51,385 nt of DNA from assembly GCA_009693435.1 (NCBI GenBank), contig SHXF01000020.1, forward strand, positions 1 through 51,385. The letters run 5' to 3'. Below, in pieces: positions 45,100 through 51,385 of the stretch. Below the pieces are notes generated by a model. That model saw nothing but the letters and a program-made list of their open reading frames with translations. It had not been told where the DNA came from and searched no databases. The number at the start of each line of letters is the position of its first letter. The first letter of the stretch is position 1. This DNA comes from Betaproteobacteria bacterium. Lineage in GTDB: Bacteria; Pseudomonadota; Gammaproteobacteria; Burkholderiales; SG8-39. The position numbers were made by a program, and so were the translations under genes.

Positions 45100-45675
45100 A
45101 TGCCGATCCGACTCATTGCCGGCCTGGGAAATCCGGGCAAAAGACACGAACGCGACCGTCACAATGTCGGTTTCTGGTTACTCTCGCGCTTCGCGGCTGA
45201 GCGCGGGATTGAACTGAAAACGGTGGCGAGATATCAGGGACTTGTTGGAAAGCTGGCAAGCGACGGCGGTGAAATCTGGCTGGTCGAGCCACAGACCTAC
45301 ATGAATCTTTCCGGACGGTCGGTCGGTGCGCTCGCCCGCTTCTACAAGATCTTCCCGGCGGATTGTCTTGTCGTGCATGATGAACTCGACTTTCCGCCAG
45401 GTGTCGCGAAGCTGAAGCAAGGTGGTGGCGCCGGTGGCCACAATGGCCTGAAGGATATTGCCGAGCAGTTGGGTAGCCAGGATTTCTGGCGCCTTCGTAT
45501 CGGCATCGGCCATCCGGGCGATCGCGATCGCGTGGCCGACTACGTACTTGCGCCTCCCTCACCTTCCGATCGGGCCCTGATCGATACAGCTATAGACCGG
45601 TCATTGGACATCGCGACGCTCATCATCGCGGGAGACATGGCGGGTTCGATGCTCAAATTACATACGAAAGCCTGA
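45100..45675 (+). CDS. pth: Peptidyl-tRNA hydrolase
   Basis: Recycles tRNAs by cutting peptides from peptidyl-tRNA released early from ribosomes. The 191-residue protein contains LIAGLGNPG (5-13), the catalytic histidine in RHNVGFW, PQTYMNLSG, VVHDELDFP and GGGAGGHNGLKDI. The ATG at 45100 is used; a TTG two codons earlier lies within the terminator T-run. No Shine-Dalgarno sequence is visible, because the space upstream is the terminator. It is followed by ychF after three bases. Confidence 0.96.
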   Translation: MPIRLIAGLGNPGKRHERDRHNVGFWLLSRFAAERGIELKTVARYQGLVGKLASDGGEIWLVEPQTYMNLSGRSVGALARFYKIFPADCLVVHDELDFPPGVAKLKQGGGAGGHNGLKDIAEQLGSQDFWRLRIGIGHPGDRDRVADYVLAPPSPSDRALIDTAIDRSLDIATLIIAGDMAGSMLKLHTKA

Positions 45676-45678
45676 ACC

Positions 45679-46773
45679 ATGTCAGTGAAATGCGGGATCG
45701 TCGGATTGCCGAACGTGGGCAAGTCCACGCTATTCAATGCACTTACCAAAGCCGGCATCGCGGCGGAAAATTATCCGTTCTGCACCATCGAACCGAACAT
45801 CGGAATCGTCGAGGTACCCGATCCACGGCTCGACGCCCTGTCGGGCATTGTAAAACCGCAGAAGGTCATTCCTGCGGCGGTCGAGTTCGTCGATATCGCC
45901 GGACTGGTCGCAGGTGCATCAAAGGGCGAGGGTCTGGGCAACAAATTTCTCGCCAACATTCGCGAAACCGATGCCATCGCCCATGTCGTGCGCTGCTTCG
46001 AGGATGCCAACGTAGTGCATGTGGCGGGCAAGGTCGATCCTGTGTCCGATATCGAGACTATCAACACCGAACTCGCTCTCGCCGACCTCGCCACTGTGGA
46101 GAAACAGCTTTCCAAGAACGTGAAACTCGCCAAGACCGGCGGTGACAAGGAGGCGGCGCGCTTGGTCGCGGTACTGGAAAAAGTGCAGGCAGTGCTGGAC
46201 CAGGGCAAGCCGGCCCGCACGCTGGACTTGGCGAAAGAGGAGCTGGCGGTGCTGAAACCGTTATTCCTCCTGACCATGAAGCCCACCATGTTTGTGGCGA
46301 ATGTCAGCGAGCATGGTTTCGAAAATAACCCCTTGCTGGCGAGCGTCGAAGCGTATGCCAAGCGGGAAGGAGCGCCTGTGGTGGCGATCAGCGCGGCTCT
46401 GGAGGCGCAGATTGCGGATCTTTCCGACGAGGACAAACAACTCTTTCTCGAGGACATGGGGATGGAAGAACCGGGGCTTGCCCGGGTTATCCGGGCCGGC
46501 TACGCACTGCTCGGGCTGCAGACCTATTTCACCGCGGGAGTAAAGGAAGTACGTGCCTGGACCATCCCGATCGGCGCCACGGCGCCGCAGGCTGCCGGTG
46601 TAATACACACCGATTTCGAACACGGCTTCATCCGTGCCGAAGTGACCTCATATGACGACTTCGTGGCCTACAAGGGCGAGCAGGGCGCCAGAGAAAAAGG
46701 AAAACTGCAGAAGGAAGGCAAGGAATACATCGTGAAGGACGGCGATGTCATGCACTTTCTATTTAACGTCTGA
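45679..46773 (+). CDS. ychF: Redox-regulated ATPase YchF (Obg-like)
   Basis: A ribosome-associated P-loop ATPase related to Obg GTPases. The 364-residue protein has GLPNVGKST (9-17), the switch [17 protein letters not shown], the NVSEHGF region in place of the NKxD motif of GTPases, a helical insert and a C-terminal TGS domain ending in [12 protein letters not shown] ... [13 protein letters not shown]. The pth-ychF order is conserved in many Proteobacteria. It starts three bases after the pth stop. Confidence 0.96.
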   Translation: MSVKCGIVGLPNVGKSTLFNALTKAGIAAENYPFCTIEPNIGIVEVPDPRLDALSGIVKPQKVIPAAVEFVDIAGLVAGASKGEGLGNKFLANIRETDAIAHVVRCFEDANVVHVAGKVDPVSDIETINTELALADLATVEKQLSKNVKLAKTGGDKEAARLVAVLEKVQAVLDQGKPARTLDLAKEELAVLKPLFLLTMKPTMFVANVSEHGFENNPLLASVEAYAKREGAPVVAISAALEAQIADLSDEDKQLFLEDMGMEEPGLARVIRAGYALLGLQTYFTAGVKEVRAWTIPIGATAPQAAGVIHTDFEHGFIRAEVTSYDDFVAYKGEQGAREKGKLQKEGKEYIVKDGDVMHFLFNV

Positions 46774-46783
46774 ATCGCTGTAT

Positions 46784-46837
46784 GCACCCGCTGCCAGGCA
46801 CCCATTGCCCAAGAGGCGAAAATCCCACAGCGGGTGC
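46784..46837. repeat. Inverted repeat downstream of ychF
   Basis: GCACCCGCTG (46784-46793) and CAGCGGGTGC (46828-46837) are perfect 10-bp inverted arms with 34 bases between them. It could be part of the ychF terminator structure, but no U-tract follows. Confidence 0.5.
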
Positions 46838-46952
46838 GGTTACGTAGAAAGCGACTTCCAAAGGGACGTGGACGATCCTGCGGTTTTCGGCACTTCCAAA
46901 CCGTGGCCGCAGCGCGACGAGAGTGATGCGGGCGGCTTGAAGATTGGCGAAT

Positions 46953-47483
46953 CTATTTTTTCCCCAGAGGCAGCATCGCCCTTACCATGTCTATCATCGG
47001 CAGGGAGTAATCGTAGCTGGCAATGACTGCACCCGATTCCAGGGCAATGGCTTTTACCGTCACGTAAGCATAATTGCTGGCGTCTGCGTAAGTGCCGACC
47101 ACCACCGTATTCACTTTGTGTGTCGCGGAAATGTCGCGCATTTCCCTTGACAATAGAAATTCGCCTTGCGTGGCGGCGGAAACATAAACGGTATCGCGGA
47201 GTTTTACTTCGATGACCTGGAACCCGGCCTGCACAAGTCGCGAACCAATTTGTTCGGAAAGAGTCCTGCCGAACCGGGAGGACTCAACGAGATTGTCGAT
47301 GTTCGAAAACGTGGCAACGATTATTGGCCCTGTGTGGTTGTTGGCCCGCAAATTCTTTGCCAGTTGATCCGCAGCGTTATAGTTCGTGGCAATGAAGAGG
47401 CTGTTTTTCGTTGAAACATCGAAAGTCGGTCCGCTGACGCAGGCCGAAACCGACAATGCAAGAAGGGCGGCAGCCAGTTTCAT
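46953..47483 (-). CDS. FlgO-like outer-membrane lipoprotein
   Basis: A 176-residue lipoprotein: signal peptide with lipobox VSAC (about residue 12-15), then one domain of the FlgO type, seen in NYNAADQLAKNLRANNHTGPI, FSNIDNLVESSRFGR and VNTVVVGTYADASN. FlgO supports the outer-membrane flagellar ring in vibrios, but many relatives have no flagellar link, and no flagellar gene lies nearby. It overlaps the preceding lipoprotein gene by four bases (ATGA), so the two form an operon. Confidence 0.8.
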   Translation of the reverse strand: MKLAAALLALSVSACVSGPTFDVSTKNSLFIATNYNAADQLAKNLRANNHTGPIIVATFSNIDNLVESSRFGRTLSEQIGSRLVQAGFQVIEVKLRDTVYVSAATQGEFLLSREMRDISATHKVNTVVVGTYADASNYAYVTVKAIALESGAVIASYDYSLPMIDMVRAMLPLGKK

Positions 47484-48157
47484 TTGGTGTCCCCGGTAAC
47501 GCGAATGTCCTTGAGTCTGGGCGCGGTCGCTTCGGTCTTCGGCAGGAATAGCGCCGTGTCCGATTCTTGTATGTAGTAGATATCAGTACGGCGGGTAACG
47601 AATCGCGAGCCGTCACTAATGGATGTGGTCATTATGATCTCCGTCTTGGGCGTCGGCCCGCCGTAGATCGTCATGGCTGCATCGGCGGCGCCGGCCAATC
47701 CGAGGAACGTCGCGCCCCGTTCAACCGGATTTCCGTTGAGGGCCACGCCTCTCAAAACGAGAATGCCCAGGCCGAGCGCCGTCAGCGTCCCGGGACGGTA
47801 GGCAATCCGGTCGCTCTTGTGTGCCACAACTTGTGTCTCAAAGCCGACGGAAACGGCGTTTGCCGGGTTGGTCGCGACGAGCAGGCCCTTCTCCACAAGT
47901 TGGGTAACCAGAAGACTTTGGAATGCACGATTGAAATCTGTTCGTTCAGCAGCGTCGGGTACGTAAACAGCCTTGATTCCGGCGATTGCCACCGTGGTCC
48001 TGATCTGTTCCGCTGCATCGGCAGCCAGTAGATTCCAATGATGGGACGCACGTAGTTCTTTTTGGTAGGTGAGCGCGTGTTTCTCCGGAATGGGAACCTG
48101 CGACTGCATCGCGCAGCCTGATAGGAATGCAACCATAACCGCGAGCGCTATTCGCAT
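47480..48157 (-). CDS. Uncharacterised lipoprotein
   Basis: A 225-residue exported protein with a lipobox (LSGC, residues 12-15). I do not recognise a family. The mid-part contains a hydrophobic stretch (about 125-170, LGLGILVLRG ... FLGLAGAADAAMTIYGG), perhaps a membrane-associated helix pair, and the C-terminal part reads like a beta domain. The ATG at 48157 follows GGAG with good spacing; a longer in-frame extension upstream has no signal. It is translationally coupled to the FlgO-like gene, suggesting they work together in the outer membrane. Confidence 0.75.
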   Translation of the reverse strand: MRIALAVMVAFLSGCAMQSQVPIPEKHALTYQKELRASHHWNLLAADAAEQIRTTVAIAGIKAVYVPDAAERTDFNRAFQSLLVTQLVEKGLLVATNPANAVSVGFETQVVAHKSDRIAYRPGTLTALGLGILVLRGVALNGNPVERGATFLGLAGAADAAMTIYGGPTPKTEIIMTTSISDGSRFVTRRTDIYYIQESDTALFLPKTEATAPRLKDIRVTGDTK

Positions 48158-48840
48158 CTTCTTCTCCCCAATTGCCTGATTTTGCAGTCTCGAGAGGCGC
48201 TGAAATTCAGTCGCCAACACGTCCGATGCCAAAATCGTAAAAGCTTTTCCGTCTTTCCAAGTTTTTCGCATCAAGGTGGCGAGACTATTTGAGGCAGTTC
48301 ATGCGGGATTGGCCGGACATTCTTACACCGGAACATGCGGGGGTCCGATGGCGATAGCGGGACAAGACGGGCGCAATGCAACCACCTTGCGGAGCCGCTG
48401 ACCTCGAGGTCAGCGGCAACAAGGCCGTGTCCGGATGAGATCGAAGCGAATAGCGCGGTCTCTTGCAGAAAACGAGGCCTTCCTTGTACTGAACAAACCA
48501 CTCGCCGGGGCGAAAGGTCTGACGCGCAAAATTGTAAACGGGGTTCCGCACTGCAGGCAATAGCCGAACGTTTTCAAAGTTACAAGACTGGATGTGGTCT
48601 GACAAAACGGCGCGTTGACTGCCGCGTCGCGCCGTGTCCTGATACATAGCAAAGACCGATGCCCGATTTTGAACGGGTACGTTTCCTCGGAGCTCGAGTT
48701 ATGACCGATGTCGGTCACGAGACCCACCCACTTGCCGCTATTCGGCCCAAACTGCGCGATCTTGGACCTCGGGCGAATGAAATTTCGACATCACAGCGTG
48801 GTCCGCGCAGGGAAGGCAATACCAGATGGGGTTGCCGTAT
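48158..48840. other. 683-bp stretch without a supported gene
   Basis: Several short frames cross this stretch on both strands, but none has recognisable domains, a signal peptide or a good RBS. It contains the 24-base palindrome at 48394-48417. It should carry the promoter of the lipoprotein pair (reading left) and the end of the glycosyltransferase gene. A small unknown gene on the minus strand (for example 48285-48647) cannot be excluded. Confidence 0.5.
48394..48417. repeat. Perfect 24-bp palindrome
   Basis: GCCGCTGACCTC is followed directly by its complement GAGGTCAGCGGC. It has no U-tract on either side. As RNA it would fold into a stem of about ten pairs with a tetraloop; as DNA it could be a dimer-binding site. 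It lies between the lipoprotein and glycosyltransferase genes. Confidence 0.8.
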
Positions 48841-50007
48841 TCAGGTCCTTGGCCGGGCTGCCGGGGTGCCCGGTGGATGTGCCGCAAGCACCATATGCTT
48901 GGTGACCGCAAGCCATTCCTCGTTCGACTGCATCGCGATTGTTGGCACATCGAGTTGCGCCCAACTGTACTGACCTTCAAATGCCAGATTACCCGCATGC
49001 TTTTCCAGAAATCGCTCCCTGTAAAAACGCCATTCGTCGCCAAAGTCCCCGACGGACCGGTGGACGAGCACTTGATCACGGCCGATGCCGCAACGAAATC
49101 CCCGAAGATGGGCGCAAAAGGTGAAGTCGATGTCGTACAAATGCCAGCCGTCGAAATTCTTCTCGTCAAAGGGTAAATCGAGCGCCACATTGCGCCGTGC
49201 TGCCAGAAAGATGCCATCCATGACTTGCAATTGTTCGCCGATGGGTCCTTGAAGGCCAAAAAAATTGGCCGTATTGCCTTCGCCGGAGACGGACGGCATG
49301 CCGATTTGTCCCCGCAGGTGCGGCCAACCGCCCCCGATCCAGGTTGCGCCTGCCAGGCAAGTCGCACCAACTATGCCCAGCAGATCCTGCTTCTCCATGG
49401 CGGCGAGCAGCCGCGCTGCAAAGTCCGGGGTCACGATTTCCACATCGTCGTGCGAGAAAATCAGCAGCTCGCCGCGACTCGCTCTGACACCGCGGTTATA
49501 GCCCTCGCATAGTGATTTCGCGTCATGAATTCCTATGATTTCGTGTGGGACGGCACTCAGCAACTCGCGATACCGGTCCGAGGACTTTGCATAGTTATCC
49601 TCATCGACGCTGCATATGATGACCGATATACGCGGTGGGTCGGCTGGCAGTGGTGGCACGGGCAAGTAGCTGTTGTCTCCGTCTGCCAGGGCAATGCGCG
49701 CCTGCGCGACCGCAAGCAGAACCTGACAGTGCAGGGCGAGCGGGTAGGGCGGCGCCCGCTGCAATGCTGCCGACATCGCCGACACTACCTGGGTGTACTC
49801 GCCAAGACGCAGCAAACATCGGCCCAACTGGTAATGCAGTTCCGGCAGGTGCGGTGACAGTGCAAGGGCAGAACGCAATTTCTCGATGGAGGCGGCGCGC
49901 GCGTCGTTGCGCCAATCATGCAACGCATCTTCAAGGAGACGCCTGGCGCTCCTGTCACGCGCATCGCGTCCTGCAAGGGATGATTTCAGGCGGCGCAGAA
50001 TGCTCAT
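48841..50007 (-). CDS. TPR-containing family 2-like glycosyltransferase
   Basis: A 388-residue protein with an N-terminal helical tetratricopeptide-like part (about 18-115, LEDALHDWRNDARAASIEKL then ELHYQLGRCLLRLGEY) and a C-terminal GT-A glycosyltransferase domain (about 125-370). The nucleotide-sugar motif is SHDDVEI, and the acceptor part has GWHLYDIDFTF. There are no membrane helices. It lies immediately downstream, on the same strand, of the pilin genes, separated by their terminator. It may modify pilin or another surface structure, but the acceptor cannot be told from the sequence. Confidence 0.82.
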   Translation of the reverse strand: MSILRRLKSSLAGRDARDRSARRLLEDALHDWRNDARAASIEKLRSALALSPHLPELHYQLGRCLLRLGEYTQVVSAMSAALQRAPPYPLALHCQVLLAVAQARIALADGDNSYLPVPPLPADPPRISVIICSVDEDNYAKSSDRYRELLSAVPHEIIGIHDAKSLCEGYNRGVRASRGELLIFSHDDVEIVTPDFAARLLAAMEKQDLLGIVGATCLAGATWIGGGWPHLRGQIGMPSVSGEGNTANFFGLQGPIGEQLQVMDGIFLAARRNVALDLPFDEKNFDGWHLYDIDFTFCAHLRGFRCGIGRDQVLVHRSVGDFGDEWRFYRERFLEKHAGNLAFEGQYSWAQLDVPTIAMQSNEEWLAVTKHMVLAAHPPGTPAARPRT

Positions 50008-50093
50008 GGAGGGGTTCTACCAGCGCATCCCCGGGAAGCAATTTCGATCACAGCCACTCGTACTTGCACCCGTTCTTTGTCATGAAAGCCGGC

Positions 50094-50118
50094 AAAAAAA
50101 CCCCCTCCGGAGAGGGGT
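50094..50118 (-). terminator. Rho-independent terminator of the first pilin gene
   Basis: On the minus strand CCCCTC-TCCG-GAGGGG forms a strong stem directly followed by a run of T residues (plus-strand A-run 50094-50100). A nearly identical terminator follows the second pilin gene (50867-50890). Confidence 0.92.
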
Positions 50119-50139
50119 CTTTCCATCCGTTGAAACGGA

Positions 50140-50556
50140 TTAGCGGCAAGTCGCCGGCATGTACCGGGATGGTGTTCCGACGCAAGACCAGGTGATCGTG
50201 CCGGTGGCCGTGCTGTAGCTCGGCGTGACCGTGATCGTAATCGCCTGACCGGTACTTGTTCCGGCGGTGCTACCATGAACGGTAATGGTGCCGCCGTCGC
50301 TAACCGTGGCAGCCGAGATCTTACCGGTCAGGGGAATGGTTACCCCAGTGCCAGCACTGGCCGTCGTTTGCGTGTCTATCTGGAACTTCTCCGAGATCGC
50401 AGTACGGGCGCCGGACGCTGCAAGAATCAATTCCGATACCTTCGCGCGAACGGTGTAGTCCTGGTATGCCGGCAGGGCAACCGCCGCCAGAATACCGATG
50501 ATCGCCACCACGATCATCAGTTCGATCAGGGTAAAACCCTTCTGAATAGCCTTCAT
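50140..50556 (-). CDS. Type IV pilin (PilA-like), copy 1
   Basis: Major-pilin-like subunit of 138 residues. It has the class III leader MKAIQKG, cut before F8 by the prepilin peptidase, then the hydrophobic assembly helix [18 protein letters not shown] with the conserved glutamate at mature position 5. The C-terminal disulfide loop is formed by C125 and C137. Compared with copy 2 it differs at ten positions, all between residues 60 and 117. The ATG follows GGGAGT; a longer in-frame reading covers the promoter region. A sigma-54 promoter lies 51 bases upstream. Confidence 0.95.
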   Translation of the reverse strand: MKAIQKGFTLIELMIVVAIIGILAAVALPAYQDYTVRAKVSELILAASGARTAISEKFQIDTQTTASAGTGVTIPLTGKISAATVSDGGTITVHGSTAGTSTGQAITITVTPSYSTATGTITWSCVGTPSRYMPATCR

Positions 50557-50606
50557 GTCTGAAACTCCCTTTATGGTGACGCGGACTTGCGTCAGCCAAG
50601 AATTAA

Positions 50607-50621
50607 GCAACCTGCGTGCCA
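50607..50621 (-). promoter_or_regulatory. Sigma-54 promoter of pilin copy 1
   Basis: On the minus strand TGGCAC (50621-50616), five bases, TTGC (50610-50607) is a perfect -24/-12 sigma-54 promoter. Pilin genes are commonly driven by RpoN with the activator PilR. The -12 element is 51 bases from the start codon; the second pilin gene has TTGC at the same distance. Confidence 0.9.
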
Positions 50622-50866
50622 GCTAGACGAACTTCATAACACATTGATTTTACTTATATTGAATTATGTTGATTTTCAAAAAACGGCACCCTGTGCCGAA
50701 AATTGTCACAGGCGACGATCAGCAACCAGAGTGGTTGCTTGTACCCCTTCTTCCGGCAAGGCAGCCGGAAATAAGACTTCAGAGCGTTTCTCGAGTATGG
50801 GGTGGGTGTAGCCGGACCCGGATTGATGAGACGATCATCCGTGCATTCATCGCTACGAAGGTCGGC
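50622..50866. other. Spacer between the two pilin genes
   Basis: No gene is supported. On the minus strand this region lies after the terminator of pilin copy 2 and before the sigma-54 promoter of copy 1, so it is where PilR-type activator sites for copy 1 would be expected; I could not identify them with confidence. Confidence 0.5.
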
Positions 50867-50890
50867 AAAAAAAACCCCTCCGGAGAGGGG
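50867..50890 (-). terminator. Rho-independent terminator of the second pilin gene
   Basis: Stem CCCCTC/GAGGGG with a four-base loop and a run of eight T residues on the minus strand. It is the same structure as the one after pilin copy 1, showing that the duplicated unit included gene and terminator. Confidence 0.92.
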
Positions 50891-50913
50891 CTTTCACATC
50901 CGTGTGATGCGAA

Positions 50914-51330
50914 TCAGCGGCAGGTGGCCGGCATATATCGGGACGGCGTTCCGACGCACGACCAGGTGATCGTACCGGTCGACGTGCTGTAACTTGGCGT
51001 GACCGTGATTGTAATTGCCTGGCCGGTACTTGTGCCGGCAGTGTTACCCTGAACGACGATGGTCCCGCCGTCATCGACCGTAGCAGCGGAAATCTTGCCG
51101 GTGAGAGGGATGGTTACCCCGGCGCCGGCGCTTGCCGTAACGCTCGGATCCGTCTGAAACTTCTCCGAGATCGCTGTGCGGGCACCGGAAGCTGCAAGAA
51201 TCAATTCCGATACCTTGGCGCGAACGGTGTAGTCCTGGTATGCGGGCAGCGCAACCGCCGCCAGAATGCCAATGATCGCGACCACGATCATCAGTTCGAT
51301 GAGGGTAAAACCCTTCTGAATAGCCTTCAT
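50914..51330 (-). CDS. Type IV pilin (PilA-like), copy 2
   Basis: A second 138-residue pilin, about 93% identical to copy 1 (128 of 138). The first 59 residues (leader, assembly helix and start of the globular domain) and the disulfide loop (C125, C137) are identical. Differences are at 60, 62-64, 70, 86, 92, 94, 96 and 117. The ATG follows GGGAGT as in copy 1. It is the upstream member of the tandem on the minus strand; its own promoter is mostly beyond the window edge. Confidence 0.95.
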   Translation of the reverse strand: MKAIQKGFTLIELMIVVAIIGILAAVALPAYQDYTVRAKVSELILAASGARTAISEKFQTDPSVTASAGAGVTIPLTGKISAATVDDGGTIVVQGNTAGTSTGQAITITVTPSYSTSTGTITWSCVGTPSRYMPATCR

Positions 51331-51380
51331 ATTTGAAACTCCCTTTATGGCGACGCGGACTTGCGTCGAATTAACATTAA

Positions 51381-51385
51381 GCAAC
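51381..51385 (-). promoter_or_regulatory. Edge of the pilin copy 2 promoter (-12 element only)
   Basis: TTGC on the minus strand (51384-51381) is at the same 51-base distance from the start codon as in copy 1. The -24 element would lie outside the window, so this is inferred from the matching spacing and the similar leader. Confidence 0.55.

Noticed and set aside
48285..48727. Minus-strand open frames of 105-120 codons
   Set aside because: No domain, no signal peptide, no clear RBS, and composition like overlapping chance frames; kept only as part of the unassigned stretch.

Overview
The window looks like the chromosome of a betaproteobacterium, probably Burkholderiales or Nitrosomonadales; I cannot place it more precisely. 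The evidence is gene order. The runs trmL-comF-bioC-(cox operon)-ctaB-sco-rpoH-ftsX-ftsE-ftsY-M16-rsmD-coaD, TPR lipoprotein-lolB-ispE-tRNA-Gln-prs-rplY-pth-ychF, and gpmA-envC-ctpA-moeB opposite rhodanese-grxC-secB-gpsA are the order I know from that class. The DNA is fairly GC-rich, densely coded and has many ATGA/TGATG overlaps.

Layout. 1-3.6 kb: a small heat-shock protein behind a textbook sigma-32 promoter, argB, an M15-type peptidase, a HAD pyrimidine nucleotidase and slmA. 3.7-8.0 kb (minus strand): gpmA, envC-like, ctpA, moeB. 8.1-12.1 kb: rhodanese, grxC, secB, an SH3-domain protein and gpsA, then trmL and comF on the other strand. 12.2-15.6 kb: bioB, an amidase and bioC. 15.6-31 kb: respiratory oxidase region. 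31-38.5 kb: rpoH (with a perfect CIRCE operator), ftsXEY, two M16 proteins, rsmD, coaD. 38.5-46.8 kb: ferredoxin, mutM and the TPR-to-ychF block. 46.9-51.4 kb: two lipoproteins, a TPR-glycosyltransferase, and two tandem type IV pilin genes, the first with a sigma-54 promoter.

The most unusual part is the oxidase region. The ordinary aa3 cytochrome oxidase operon of this lineage is present only as wreckage. On the left are a DUF2244-like gene with an in-frame TGA, a coxB with an in-frame TAG and two lost CuA ligands, and a frameshifted 5' stub of coxA. On the right is a middle fragment of the small SCO-like gene that normally precedes ctaA, then intact ctaB and sco. Between the two sets of remnants lie about 12 kb carrying two other terminal oxidases. 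The first (plus strand) is a complete caa3-like oxidase with a diheme C-terminal extension on subunit II, two adjacent subunit III genes, subunit IV and a cytochrome c. The second (minus strand) is a cbb3-like CcoN/CcoO pair without CcoP or CcoQ, with its own cytochrome c, SCO and a membrane protein. A HiPIP, another SCO and a PCuAC copper chaperone follow. I infer that these oxidases replaced the ancestral operon, leaving its two ends in place.

Functionally the island is self-contained: two oxygen reductases, copper delivery (two SCO proteins, PCuAC, a CtaG-like protein) and soluble or tethered electron donors (two cytochromes c, HiPIP). Farnesylation of haem is supplied by the retained ctaB; no ctaA is seen in the window.
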